DNA of 29,670 nt from Dipetalonema caudispina. Its lineage: Eukaryota; Nematoda; Chromadorea; Rhabditida; Onchocercidae. The notes under the pieces were generated by a model, which saw only the letters and a program-made list of their open reading frames with translations, made no database searches and was not told where the DNA came from. The DNA is taken from positions 1-29,670 of the forward strand of contig JABVXV010000532.1 of the NCBI GenBank assembly GCA_013365325.1, given 5' to 3'. Of the stretch, positions 1 through 12,128 are shown in pieces; position 1 is the stretch's first letter, and each line of letters begins with the position of its first letter. Both the position numbers and the translations under genes were made by a program.

Positions 1-2
1 CA

Positions 3-83
3 TGGTATGCTGAAAAGTGTGCCGCTACATTGACGTCAACATTTTCGAATGGTTATCATGAAAAACAAATGATCGTAAGCTGA
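3..83 (+). CDS. Possible 3'-terminal exon of an unidentified gene, cut by the window edge
   Basis: Reading from base 3, an open frame of 26 codons runs to a TGA at 81-83. It begins WYAEKCAATLTST and ends HEKQMIVS. The composition is protein-like: mixed codons and GC-containing triplets inside otherwise AT-rich DNA. The sequence that follows is AT-rich, with AATGAA about 10 bases after the stop. I do not recognise the family, and no start or splice acceptor lies inside the window, so this could be the last exon of a + strand gene or a chance open frame. Bases upstream of the window would decide. Confidence 0.3.
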   Translation, partial: WYAEKCAATLTSTFSNGYHEKQMIVS

Positions 84-2205
84 TTAAAGTTAATGAAAAA
101 TTAAGATAACTAAAGAAAAAGAATTGGACGAGCATTCCAAATTAGAAGTTATTTTAATATTACTATGACAATCCATCTATTCATTGGTAACTTAACCTCA
201 AATAATATTTCAGTTGAGATTACAGCATCAGCCCAAATTGGCTATTTTTAGTTTTACGGCGAATTGGCTATTTTTATTTTTATGGCGATTGTTTCTGGAA
301 ATTTTAAATAAGCTAATAATTATCACCTTGGGTAACACAGTTCATCGAATTATCCATCGTTTAACCCAAGGATTGGTTAAACAATTTGCGAATTAATATC
401 ATATTTCGGAAGGAAAATTTTATAGGAACAGATGGAAATTTGTTTGGAGAAGGGAAAATGTAATTCTGAATGGGTAGAGACCGGACAGTTCAGGTAACCG
501 GAAGTCTTACATGACTTTAATTCTGAAAAAGTTGTATTGGAAAATGAAAAATAATTAAGTTGCTGATAACTTGACGAGTATAGAGATTGTTAGATAAGAA
601 AAGGAGTTTTTTAAACATCAAGGTTAAAGTTACGGAGAGAGGGAGAGGTAGAGAGAGAGAAAGAGGAAGACTAGGAAGTCGCCTATAGAATTTTTGAAAA
701 AGGAAAGTGAAAGGAACTTTTAGTCGGACATTTCTAATGATCTCAAAAATTGTAATTTCAGATGCAACTTTTAGAGAATTATACAAATGATTGCCAAACT
801 GTTTAAGATTACCAGAAGCTTCCAGAATTTTGATAACACATATATTCCGGATTTCCATTTACGTTGTATTCGTTGTCGACATAGATGCACATCCATTAGC
901 TGTAGAATTTCGACATTTCTTACGCTATTAGCTATCAGAGAGTCAGCGATAATAGTAGAAAAAATGATCATTTCTTTTCTAGCTGATAAAACATAAATAT
1001 AGAGAACGTAAAAGAAAAATTCTCAACTGACCAATAATTGCACAACAAATTTCTTTCATGAAAAGTTGAAATGTAATCAGGTAACATTAAAATAGTGATA
1101 AAAAGCCTAAGGAAACACGATTTTTTTCTTTTTTTTTGCAATGGAGAAATCTAAATTTACTTGAACTGATTTACCTTACCTCTGAAAATCTGACCTTTAG
1201 CATTAAAAGCTTCTCCACTTTCTATCTGACTGCCAGTCATAGGTCAGGATCTATCTTAACAACATGAATCACACCTCCACTCATTTATGATCACGACAAA
1301 TGATAAACTTAAGAATATTATGCTGAAGTTATGTTGCAATCAACTAGCAGCCTTTATGAGCGTAGAAGAAATATCGCGGAATCACAGTTAGTGAATTAAA
1401 TTTCTTTCATGGCAAATTCCATTCACTGATTGCGATTTCCCAAAGATCATTTATTTATTGATAAAAAGACCGATAAGATATTGGACGACAATACGATCAA
1501 TGTTTCTTTCAATACTTCTTGCGCTCAGAATTTAAGCAAACGCTGTCCATATTGCTCTATATTAAACTAATTAAGTCCAATTAAACGCAAAACTTGTATC
1601 CGAACACATTTCCTCCAAGAATTTCAGCTGAACCAGAAAGCTTCCTCAATATCTCAAACACATACAGTATATTACTAAAAATTTAAAAGCAATCGAATAT
1701 TCCACTTGTCGTAGGAGGCCAAACAGCCAATAAACCGACGATAGAATTTGGTGCCGCATATTCAATTTCTGGCCTCATTTAATAGATGACCATTACCATA
1801 TGACATACTGCATTATTTGAAGTAGGTCACAAATACACGCAAAGGCTTATGGAAATTTTCAATTTTTCTATGCAATTTAATCTGTATGTTGATCTTTTTA
1901 GAATGATTGTGGAAATTCCCTTCAATATCTGTTATACAGATCGCAACTTACAATGCACATAAAAAAACCTTTACTTCTGATGGCACTCCAATTTATGCAT
2001 TCATAATAATCTAAAACAGCTATTAAAATAACAAAAAGTAACGGTAAGCACAACATCTAGAACTACCGCATGATACCATGATCAGAGGGAACACCGGTAT
2101 TTGCCAGATTAACTGAAGATTCGCAAAATTAACAGATATCGCCAGATAACCCCAGTGCTGTACAGAAAATCAGTACATCAGAATGAGACTAATATCTAAA
2201 TTGAA
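84..2205. other. Intergenic / 3' flank of nicalin, no supported gene
   Basis: No exon here can be joined to a recognisable protein. Open frames on both strands (for example 787-996 on + and 517-858 on -) overlap each other, include purine-tract translations and resemble no family. A GA-rich tract lies near 632-670. The right-hand part (about 1450-2205) probably includes the 3' UTR of the minus-strand nicalin gene, which stops at 2206, but I cannot fix its end. Confidence 0.5.
236..287. repeat. 26-bp imperfect tandem duplication
   Basis: Two adjacent 26-base units, 236-261 and 262-287, begin AATTGGCTATTTTTA and end GGCG. They differ at two or three positions. The repeat lies inside an unsupported open frame and makes it look more protein-like than it is. 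Confidence 0.75.
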
Positions 2206-5200
2206 TCACAATTTTTTAAGTTTAACAAGCACTGCCTCAACAGATGTCTGCAATACCGGTGCAGCAAAATATAACGCTGATAAATAAAGCGCTATAACAG
2301 CTGCTAACAAAAGTTCAAAGATGGCTGGTTTCGCTCGATGTGCCGTCAAGCGATCTTCGAGTATACCATAAAGCGATACGTCTGCTAGGGAAACTGGCTC
2401 CACTATAGTTTGTCCGGAAGTATACCTAAAAGCAATGTAAACTGTCCAGTTAAAGTTATCAATAATATATAATTGGAACCGTTTTATTTTGCAGGTATAA
2501 AACCTAATAAATCCAATCAAATTTTTTGAAAAAAATGCTAAATATAAGAATCGACTTAAGTACTATCAATTTCATATAATAAATGTTTTTCACTTCATTA
2601 TCAATGACTATGAATTTACAGTCACTTCTAGAATTTCCGGAAGTCTCACATAGGTTCATAAATTGCGATCAAGTAGAAGTATGAATTTTTAGAGAAATAA
2701 CAGCCTTTACAATTACTGTGGTTTACATTTAATCAAATAAAGAATCGTTTTTCCCCTGACAATATAACATACCTGACTACAGTATCCCTAAGATTAGCTA
2801 TAAGCCATTCGCTGTTACCAGCCAGAGAACGAGATTTGCTTCCAAATTGCTGCAACCAGTTTGATAATCGTTTTCTGTTTACATTTCCTGGTGCCAAAAT
2901 TGAACAAGTCGAAACATTTTCTTCATGCGTACATTTTGTATTTTGCAGATTTAACACATAAACCAAAAGAGCCTCACCGATAGTTCGTACATTTGCCTAG
3001 AAATTACTCGCAATTCGAGATTTAAATGATTCACTGTATAAAAATAAATTGACAAAGCATTCGATTGAGATGTAGGAGTGGCAGTAACAAGGTACTGTTA
3101 AATTGTAGTGAATATCTCAAATAAACCGAGAGATGTTATCACATGCTGAGAGATAATAACCTTGATTTAAACCACCCTGCAACAGCAGGTGAATGAAACG
3201 TTGATGTCCGTCTGTTTCTACCGTACTGTAGTAATGTTATATCCGATGTTAAGCAACATTACTACACATATATGTACCGTTACGAACGACTATTCCCAAA
3301 GATTACTTGCTATTGTATGGTTTCTAAGAAAATTGTTGAAATTAAACTTAATTAATAAAGCAAATTAAACGAATCAACAAAAAAAAAAAAAAAAAAAAAA
3401 AAAAAAACAAATTTGAAGACGTCCATACCTCTAAAACTTCTATCTCGACTTGCGATGGTGTATCCAGAAATGAACTTCGACCAAAATCAGTATGTGATTT
3501 GAAATGTGAAAGCGTGAGAGCGGGTAAACGTTGAATTGAAAATCTGGAAACTCTAGTGGCATGATATGTAGATAAATTAAATTCATTCGAAATAGAAGTC
3601 TCGACTAATTTTTGGTGAAACAAAGTTTTGAAAGATTCATGTATGTTATACATCTCAATATTATATTAACCCAAATCAGCAGTAATTAATTCCCACAAGG
3701 GAGTGGGACGATTTTTTCTTCACAAATCTCTCATCAATTATTGAAAAATTTTATGAACTTCCAATATTTGCAGATAAAATCATAAAAAATTGACCTTTCA
3801 TGTTCCCAAGCAAGCACATCAGCGTTCAGATTGATCTTTTTAGAAATAATTTCTATAGTTCGATTTTGAGGTACGGCATCTTTAAGTAGTAAAAAAAACC
3901 GTCCAACAGGAGACGTTTCAGTGGGCATCTTTGATACATGCGCTATAAGGCTGCCATTTTTGCCTATGGAGTCAAGACATAACACAAGTTCAACGTTCGT
4001 CTCTGCAAACAGCTTTAAAATGTACGTCTTAATCCAGATTTTAATTCGAAAAATTTCACAAACCAAGTTCTACGTTTTAAGCAAATTCTCAATATCCGAA
4101 GTCTTAGAAGTCACACCGCTTTTCTGGACCAGTACTACTTCTTTGCTGCTTAATTTATTCCGAAAAAGCAAAATCGATCCTAATTTGTCAAACAATAATT
4201 ACCGGTCTGCTTATCAACATGTTCTTCCAGCCACTGGCGACTACCTTGATAATTGAACTTTCCACCAGCAGTGAGCAAAAACATCATATTATACTTAGGT
4301 TTCATTGTGTTCTGGAACAGAGACCAAAAAAAAACTGCTGCATACATTAAATTCAATCTTTAAATGAAGTGCCTTACCCGAAAAAGTGAGATAATACTGC
4401 CAAAGCTCTGCAGTGACATGAGGAGGAAAAACAAGTTGCAAAAGTAATAAGAAACTATTTGGCAATGTACTAGCAAATAAATTAGGGAAGATCACGACTT
4501 AGAGATGAACTAAATAAGACTGAACGCAAGCAATCTACCCGAGAACAGAATCGTGTTACCAAAACCAAACACGATTTCAATTCTACGGGTTGATCGAAAA
4601 CGATGCTAGTTACTTGCAGAAGGATGGCAAAATGACGGATCCCATAACCCATACTGTTCAGCATCCTACACTCAACAAAAAACATACACTTACAGAACCA
4701 TAGAAGCGCGAGAAGATAGCCAGTAATTCGAGTAATGCCGCTACACCACTTCCGTTGGCATCTGCACCAATTGCCAATCCTGGTACTGCTGAATGACTAT
4801 CATAATGTGCTGCCACAACAATTAATGGCGAATTTCGATCTGTTGACCAAAGGTGTCCCTTGAAAATAGAATTTCATTTTTATCTTAATTAATTGGTACC
4901 ATCTGGATTAATCTTGCCTATTTTGCCCGGCCACTACTGACTTCTGAGATTGCAACAATAGAAAAATAGAAAACAGTTAAAAATTGGAAAAATAAAATAA
5001 ATATATAGTTATGCATAGAATGAGAAGATCGTTATTGAAATTCGAAAAAGTGGAGAGGTGATGATCACATTAAAGGTAAATCTCGAGAATTTATGCGGGC
5101 AGTGTAAGGAAGAAAACTAAATTAGGAATAACCCTGAAAGGCAATGACAGACTAAACAATGGTTCGAACTTTCTGAATCACAAAACAGATCAAGATGAAA

Positions 5201-6876
5201 CTGCATATTATTCAAGTATTTAAAAGTCTAATAAATATAATTTGGGTAAAAATAATAAATATAAGGAAAAACTTACTATAACATTAGCCAATTTTGGTAC
5301 TACGATATTATTAGAGACTGATGCTGACGATGAAAACTGGAAAATATTTGCACTTATTGCATTCAATAATTGCTGGACGGCAGTCGGAGACCTTAAAATT
5401 CTTATTCGATAAATGAAGTAGATGCCGTGCTCATTCTGGTGGTTCTACTCACCAAACAGTCATATTCTTTCATTATCCAAAACAGTATTATTTTTTTAGT
5501 ATTCTCCAAAAAAGTTTTTTAAACTTCAACAAAACTTACACACAGTTTGGCTTGAAGAAAAAGTATTTTGAAGAATTAACAATTATAAAAAGACCTTTTC
5601 GAAAATGCCGTTACTTCCGTGACGAGGGCTTGCAACTCCGGTTGCTGTTGTACCACATATACTGCTACATCAGTATTTAAATACAGAAGACTTTTTTCTA
5701 ATGAAGCTAACTTCTGCAATCAACGGTATTATTTGTTTTTCAAATTTAGATCCAAACACTGGCACAACCCCGAACTGACAACCTAGTCAGAAATTATAAA
5801 ACTCTAAAGGCACTAAATCCAAGTCAGAACATTGATCTGCAATATATGTTACAAAATGATAGTGAACTATCGCTATGTTAACTATTATTCTGTAGAAATG
5901 GAATAAAGATAGGAAATCCAAAAGTTTTATGTACTAGAGTTGAATATTGCTGTATCAAGATACAATTATTTTAACAGAAAGATATAATCAAATGATGTTA
6001 TCGAATTTGGAATGCTTCGGACATATGAAACAGTTTTTGAGTAAGGTGAGGGCCGTAACAGAAAGATCAAGAGCTCACCGCCTTTGTTGAAGGTGTTAAC
6101 GTGTCTAAGTTGGCTGGTAAAACAATAAGGACAGCACCAAACGCCTGATTAAACAAAGCTTGCAAGTCGCGACCTAATAAGTCACGCCAGTTCACAACCA
6201 AGCAACGCCTAAGTACATTGCTATCCAACGATACGGCTTCATATATTACTGCAAATTGATTGTCGTTAACTAATAAAAAAATTATGTTGAAACTAGAAAC
6301 CAAATTTTGCCTAAAGTTATAATTCGATTCAAATGAAATTATCATTATTTCCTAACGCGTGAAAGCTAAAAAAGATTTGAAATGAAGAACTGCTGCATTC
6401 TTTTCAGTGAAATGCATTATTACGATAGGCAAACATATGTAATGTGGCAAATCGCAATAATTTGGCTTAGTTTAGACCTTCGATTGGACATTATTTTAAG
6501 CTATGACCTCATTTGCTCAAAAACTAACATTATTACGATAGGCAAACATATGTAATGTGGCAAATCGCAATAATTTGGCTTAGTTTAGACCTTCGATTGG
6601 ACATTATTTTAAGCTATGACCTCATTTGCTCAAAAACTAATGACATATCATTATTTGAAAAGTAAACCAGCAAACCGCGAAAAATGTTTTACCTTGCCAA
6701 GAACGACTACCATGAGGGGTACCAACAATATCATATTGTTGCAAACGATACGCTTTGAATTCTAGCTCAACAGAATCACCCAACTGCGAGCTACTAGCCA
6801 TGCACCACGTTAGCAACATCGATACATAGACAAACACCATCGGACTTCTCAGCTCGTCCAAAAATTCGTCCAACAT
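2206..6876 (-). CDS. nra-2: Nicalin (NCLN / NRA-2), ER membrane M28-like protein, 10 exons
   Basis: Exons in transcript order: 6876-6693, 6269-6079, 5713-5595, 5391-5277, 4858-4694, 4311-4203, 4002-3795, 3543-3429, 2996-2773, 2425-2206 (TGA 2208-2206). All junctions are in phase with GT-AG introns, giving 549 aa (human nicalin is about 563). A hydrophobic N-terminal segment (about residues 12-29) is followed by the family motif YRLQQYD. The M28 peptidase-like core has AAHYDSH (H221, D223) and GADANGSG (D236), then [43 protein letters not shown] and LTLSHFKSH. One C-terminal membrane span lies at about 511-534. Nicalin is known as a nicastrin-related ER protein that works with TMEM147 and NOMO in the multipass translocon; in C. 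elegans NRA-2 controls nicotinic and DEG/ENaC receptor assembly and exit. The start is supported by an acceptor 6 bases upstream. The symbol is assigned by similarity. Confidence 0.95.
3227..3266. repeat. Inverted repeat in nicalin intron 8
   Basis: Arms at 3227-3238 (TGTAGTAATGTT) and 3255-3266 are perfect reverse complements over 12 bp with a 16-base loop. They lie in the 2997-3428 intron. Confidence 0.7.
3379..3407. repeat. 29-base poly(A) tract in nicalin intron 8
   Basis: An uninterrupted A run on the + strand (T run in the sense of the gene). It lies 22 bases outside the donor at 3428. The predicted poly-Phe frame through it is an artefact. Confidence 0.9.
6415..6640. repeat. Perfect 113-bp tandem duplication in nicalin intron 1
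   Basis: Copy 1 (6415-6527) and copy 2 (6528-6640) are identical base for base. Both begin CATTATTACGATAGGC and end CTCAAAAACTAA. They lie wholly within intron 1 (6270-6692), so the protein is unaffected. Identity implies a recent duplication or an assembly artefact. Confidence 0.95.
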
Positions 6877-6882
6877 CTTCCC

Positions 6883-6891
6883 CTGTAAGAA
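6883..6891 (-). promoter_or_regulatory. Likely spliced-leader acceptor of nicalin
   Basis: On the minus strand, TTCTTACAG is followed by GGGAAG and then the nicalin ATG. No coding exon that could be joined lies upstream, so a trans-splice site with a 6-base 5' UTR is the simplest reading. Inference. Confidence 0.55.
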
Positions 6892-7889
6892 TTTACCAAA
6901 TTTTACTTTGCGTTCCTGAATTTAGCAAACTTCCCTCGTCATGACGAACGATCGCATCCAGTCAAGTGCAACTTTATCAACAGTAATGAAACTACTACAG
7001 TTATGTAAGAAATTTCTAGCATATTATATTAGACACATTATTAGGAGGACAATCGACTGGCTTAGATTTAAATTCCAATTTGACGCACATGTATGAGAAT
7101 ACGATAATTTCAAACTGATATCGAAAGTACGAGAAGCTAGCGTTTTCAAATATCATTCCACGGGTACCTATGATAAGTCTGTGATAACCTCCAATGATAA
7201 GAAATGCAATCAACAAGCTAGAAATAAAAATAAGGAGTAGGAATTACAACGGATACTTGCATAAACCATATTAGAAAATTCTGAAATTTTGCGATTGATA
7301 TTTCTTAGAAACATATCGCCAGCAGCATAATCAAAATATTACCTAATTATAATCTAATCTACAGCATTAATAAAGATATGCCTACAATAATAGAGGTATT
7401 AAGTATATCTTATCCATTATGCTTATCTTCATACAATATTATCTATCATCTGTAACCTACATCATGCTAGTTACTCAACATTACCTAATGTAACACGTAC
7501 CACACGTATCGCAGACACGCAAACATACGCTTTAACTAACGTGAACCTAAAAACAAAAAGCAAAGAGGCTATCATTCTCACTTCGTAAATCTAATTCAAT
7601 CGCATTTTGACACCAAACCGAACAACCAACTAATTATCAGCATAGTATTAGACAGTATGTAAATAAAAGAGAAGTATAGGTAAAAAAAAAATACACAGAA
7701 ACATTGTTAAATTTTGGAATTAGACGAAGAGAAGATATGAAAAATATGATGAATATATCTTAACTAAAGATATGTTGTTGTCTCAAAAGTTTACACAATA
7801 AGCGTATAGATTAGACATGATTATTGTTGTTTTATATTACACTTAATTGTACATATATATATATGACTTACCGTATTTGACGTGCAGAT

Positions 7890-8165
7890 TATAGTATTTT
7901 ATCGTGTTTTACAAGCAGATTACTGTGTTTTATTATGTTTTACAAGCGGAGTACTGTACTTTAAATCACTATGTTATAAATATGCCATTTTGTCTTATTA
8001 ATTTGTTTGTTAATTGTTCATACTTCATCAGTTAGTTTACAAGTTTTTGCACTTAAATAAGTATATTTCAAAGATTACGATATCTATTGTTATTAAATTA
8101 CTACATCTAAATGACGATAACGAGATTACTGTATTTTAAATTATTATGTCATAAATATGCTGCTT
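7890..8165. repeat. Degenerate direct repeats
   Basis: A motif of the form GATTACTGTATTTTAAATTATTATGTCATAAATATGC recurs with mismatches at about 7948-7985 and 8123-8160. Related TGTTTTACAAGCAGATTACTG units lie at about 7900-7950. This is a divergent repeat of unknown origin; no transposase or terminal repeats are seen. Confidence 0.5.
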
Positions 8166-8270
8166 ATTGAAACAACGGAATTAATACTTGAATATTGATG
8201 AATATTTTTGAACAAAATTTTCGCTCAAAGTTTGACTTTGATCATATTGATCGTTTAATATTTTTATTAT

Positions 8271-8276
8271 TTACAG
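8271..8276 (+). promoter_or_regulatory. Likely spliced-leader or 5' UTR acceptor of COX5B
   Basis: TTACAG after a T-rich stretch lies 30 bases before the COX5B ATG, with no upstream coding exon in phase. Trans-splicing is inferred; a cis-spliced 5' UTR is possible. Confidence 0.45.
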
Positions 8277-8306
8277 CTGTTTGTTAATTTCATCGCTCTC
8301 AAGAAA

Positions 8307-9772
8307 ATGGCTCAACTTTACGCACACAAACTTTTCACAGGTTTAACGCGTAATACGACGGCATTAAGTACGGTAATGATGTGTATGAAACGTCCCTACG
8401 CAAAAGTTGCTTCACCTGAAGATTATGGCCATTGTAAGCTTTTACTGTAACTTTTCAGTTTTATGTAGAGAATCTGATTAATATAATTATATTTATTTGC
8501 TCACAACAAATTGGATAATTTATTTGGGTGAATTTTTTGTATTTCATTTATTTGAAGTTTTTATCCTTTAGCTCCCTTAGAAACGTCTGATGATGGATGT
8601 AATCTTATATCGCAGTTTTATATTTAGTTTTATATCGCAGTACAGCTGCTAAGGATATGTGTTTCAGTTATTGAAGTGAGGAATAAATTTAATACGAGTA
8701 AATATATGTGATATTAAATGGAGCAATTGTTAAATTTGAGAGTTAATCACGTAGTACTGATATGTTATTAGGATTTTACTGTGTCGTAATAAAAATAGTT
8801 GAGTTTCATCAACGAATCTTAATTTGCTGTCGATATTGTCTACACTTCTTTTTTTTATCTAAATATGGGAATTTGCGAGTTTTTGGAACTTCGAGAAAAC
8901 GATTTCACTCATATAAGTCGTTTCAATAGACTTGGTTTAATTTAATTTGTTTGTAGACACGGATCCGTTGGAAGCACACGAGGAATCAATGAAAAGAAGA
9001 CAACTTGTCGCGATACTTGCTGGTGATGATGTGAGTTGCCCAGTTCAATGTATGCCTTAAGTTAGACCAAACTGCTGTCGAATAACTCAAATCTCACTTC
9101 TTTCGAAAAATGGATAGGATTAAAAGTGATGTAAGAAGTAGAAAAGATTACATCTCATCTGTTAGTTTTTCCTTTAAGCCGTGTCAGTTTGAGATTTCAT
9201 TGATTCATTTCCCATTGAAACAGACTACGATTTTTAGCGTTATGAGACAAAAGTGTATTATAAGTTGGAAAATTCGTCGCCGGAAAATCCGAATCTGATT
9301 CCTTCGGATTTCGATTATCGAGTTCTAGCTTGTTTCTGTTAGTTTATATTTCAGTTTCAAATTTAGGATCGGTTTAACACCTAGTTATCAATTAATAAAG
9401 TAGTCTGCTTTGTGAATTCATCGTAGTTAACGGTTTTGCAGATGAACAATATAACATGTATTTTGCAAACAGATTTTAGAATCAAGAATAGTTCTAAATC
9501 TTTTTTCGAAGGTCTACACTACAAATGACATTATGTTTGAAAATCATACACTTTTACTAAAAGACAACAATATTCATTGGAACTTTTTAGTATAAGCGAT
9601 TAAACTGTTGCTTAGGGATAAGAGCGGTTTTTGTGTAAGTCAGCATTTTGTTGTAGGTGAGCCGGACACAACCTTCCCAGTACTCTTTGTTTTACATGAA
9701 GGTGAACCGCAACGTTGCCGCTGTGGCCATTGGTTTAAGCTTATTGATCAAGAAGGCGCGGATCATATCTGA
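8307..9772 (+). CDS. cox-5B: Cytochrome c oxidase subunit Vb (COX5B), 4 exons
   Basis: Exons 8307-8433, 8957-9030, 9238-9337 and 9657-9772 (TGA) join in phase through GT-AG introns to give 138 aa. This nuclear-encoded subunit sits on the matrix side of mitochondrial complex IV and binds one zinc. The N-terminus (MAQLYAHKLFTGLTRNT) is basic and uncharged by acids, consistent with a mitochondrial presequence. Family landmarks are DPLEAHEESMKRRQLVA, RYETKVYYKLE, NPNLIPSDFDYRVLACFC and LHEGEPQRCRCGHWFKL. Zinc ligands are expected at C99, C101, C121 and C123. Mammalian COX5B has CxC followed by CxxC, but here the second pair is CRC, one residue shorter. Exon 3 is only visible by splicing: its frame meets TAG if the GTTAGT donor at 9338 is ignored. 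A TATAAA near 9892 may serve polyadenylation. Confidence 0.95.
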
Positions 9773-12128
9773 ACACATCTTTTGTGTTTTCTTTCTTAAC
9801 TTTGCAGGAAAGTATTGTTTGTCTAAGTAGTAGATTTAGGCATGTTCTTTCAATTTTAGATGTGATTATCTTTTGTTATACTTTTTTTGTATATAAAAGT
9901 CAGGTGTAATTGGTTTGTAAACTTGTCAAGAAATCTGCTGTTCTTGAATTCATGTTTTCAGGATTTCGCCGTGATATTTCAGAGCGAGGCAGGCGAAATC
10001 CATCTCGGATAATTTAGGCAGGCTAAAATTTCAGTCTAAATTTAACCCGATTGTAACTTTTATCTCATTAATTAACTCGAATATATTTTATGTCTAATTC
10101 ATAAAAATATCTGATTGCTGATGATTTAAATACCGTCGAAATATGGTTATATAGTTAGCATCATAGGACTTCTTTTAAAGAACTGCGCTGAATGACTACG
10201 GTTGTAACGAACGATTATTAAAGTAACAAAGTGTGGATATATTTGGTTTATTTTAGGAAAGAATAGAGAAATGAGATCCAACATAAAAAGAATAACATAA
10301 AACCGCTCGGGAAGAAAGATGTGAAAGGTAGGGAAACACAATCAATATACTGTCTTCAAAAGAGTTTCGGAACAGTACTTTAGGATGAGCGAGGATCTAC
10401 TATGTATAACAAGTCCAAAGTTTCGCCACAATTGTTTTTACCGAAAGAAAAAGAACTAAAGTAATATTTGGAGTTAGACTTATTGTGATAGAAGTGAACA
10501 GCAAGTGTCCAATGTTAATCATTGAGAAAGTACGAAAAAAATATTGCTTACCGGATGTTCAAATTTGGCAAGTTATAGCGGATATTTCGGCTATCTTTTC
10601 TATGCTATGCTATATTTGACTAAAATGCTTGTTAATATTTCAGCTTGCTGAAATAATAGCTGATTGAAATTTTCAAAATCTTAGCAATCGTTTTGAACTT
10701 TACGTATCAAGAAAGACGAAGAATTCTCAAGTATCTATGTTGTTTTATCCTATTCTATTTAAAATAACATACTGTCCTATTAATAATCTCATCAAACTTA
10801 AACAAAAAGAGTAGAATATTCGAACCATTTTTATCTCATTCTTTCTTAAACTCAGACAACAGCGTTATGATACGGAAATTTATGAGAGTGAGATTGAAGG
10901 AAGTAATTCAAACTATATCAAATTTCGAAGTGATTGACAAAGAAGATAGCAAAGCAGAATCATGATAGGCCTAGTTATAAAGCAAAAAAAGAGAAAGAGA
11001 TGAACTTTCCAATAAGAATAAATTTAGTGAATATGAAGACAACAATCACCAATCTGACACTGTCACCAGAAAAGAAGGCATAATCTAATTTCAAGATCGC
11101 ATGAATAAATAACACCATTAAATGGACCTAAATTGTGAAAGAACAGAATTATTAATAAATAATTTCAGTTTTCTAAAGGCCAGTAATGGCAGCGAAAACG
11201 AACGAGTAAACATAACAACCACAATATTGCGCAACAATTCTGGACAAATAAGTACGAATATGCAAGAAGGTGAAAGTGTTATCTTAGTTATCACAATGAC
11301 CGTTTCTCCTTTTCGATACTTCAAATCTCACGACTAATACATTCCAAACGACATATATTAATAATAGCCAAGTCGTAAGAAACATGTTACCCGATCAAAT
11401 ATCCATCTACTTACATTACGGATCAGAAAGAAGATTTAGTTAAATTCAAATTCAATTAATAAGGCTGTTTAGCCTCCCCTCAGCTAACCAATTTACAGTT
11501 TCATTTCTCAGAATCCAATGAAATGGAATTAAATATGATAAAGATTTCTTCTTCTTGATCACTCTATATCTTTTCCCTAGCATTGTTCACCAAATCGCTT
11601 ATAAAGAAAATAAGAAATGAATAACAGGATGAAATGAATGATTACAAATATAAATTTACTAAGATATCCGAACGCTTTTATATGAAAGTTTGAATCCCAA
11701 ATTATTTTAAAATCGACCTCATTTTTTGAATTCTGCACCTCCACAAATAACAGATCCATGGTAAATCAAGAAACTGCGCCAACAAATTAAATAGCTTTTT
11801 GGAAAGCTAATATTTGACTTTAACTTGCATTTTGCAACTCCCAGAGTCAAAATTAAAGAAAAAAACATATAATGTTAGGATCCCATACACTGTTCAAGCC
11901 ATCATAGAGTGAAAAGTGATGATTATATCAAAATGACTGATATCACACAAATTGCACTGAAACCTTGCACCTAAATGTTTGGTTAATTTCAAAGATTAAA
12001 CTCTGGTAAATATTAAAAAAAAAAAATCATTGTCTAAAAACTGATAAATTAATCAAACAACAAAATGTGAAGCAATGCTCAATATAATTCATTTAGAAAG
12101 AACCGATAGCTAAAAAGATCTTTTTTCC
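9773..12128. other. Spacer between COX5B and the TLC gene, no supported gene
   Basis: The left part holds the COX5B 3' end and the right part the 3' flank of the minus-strand TLC gene. Short open frames on both strands (for example 10147-10341 on -, 11122-11337 on +, 11577-11759 on -) match nothing I know and do not join by splicing into a convincing protein. One GC-richer inverted repeat lies at 9961-10001. Confidence 0.5.
9961..10001. repeat. 10-bp inverted repeat downstream of COX5B
   Basis: GGATTTCGCC at 9961-9970 and GGCGAAATCC at 9992-10001 are exact reverse complements with a 21-base loop. The GC content is well above the surroundings. Confidence 0.7.

Larger units (their letters stand above)
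6883..8276. promoter_or_regulatory. Divergent spacer between nicalin and COX5B
   Basis: About 1.4 kb separates two genes transcribed away from each other, so both promoters probably lie here. The sequence is AT-rich and no coding exon is supported. It contains a degenerate repeat family at about 7890-7985 and 8110-8165. I see no clear TATA box or initiator that I would assign to either gene. Confidence 0.5.

Noticed and set aside
517..996. Overlapping open frames on both strands near the left end
   Set aside because: None resembles a known family, they overlap each other antisense, and one is driven by a GA-rich tract.
5160..5180. GGTTCGAACT resembling a tRNA T-loop
   Set aside because: The flanking bases cannot form the T stem and no acceptor, D or anticodon arms are found. 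It lies in a nicalin intron.
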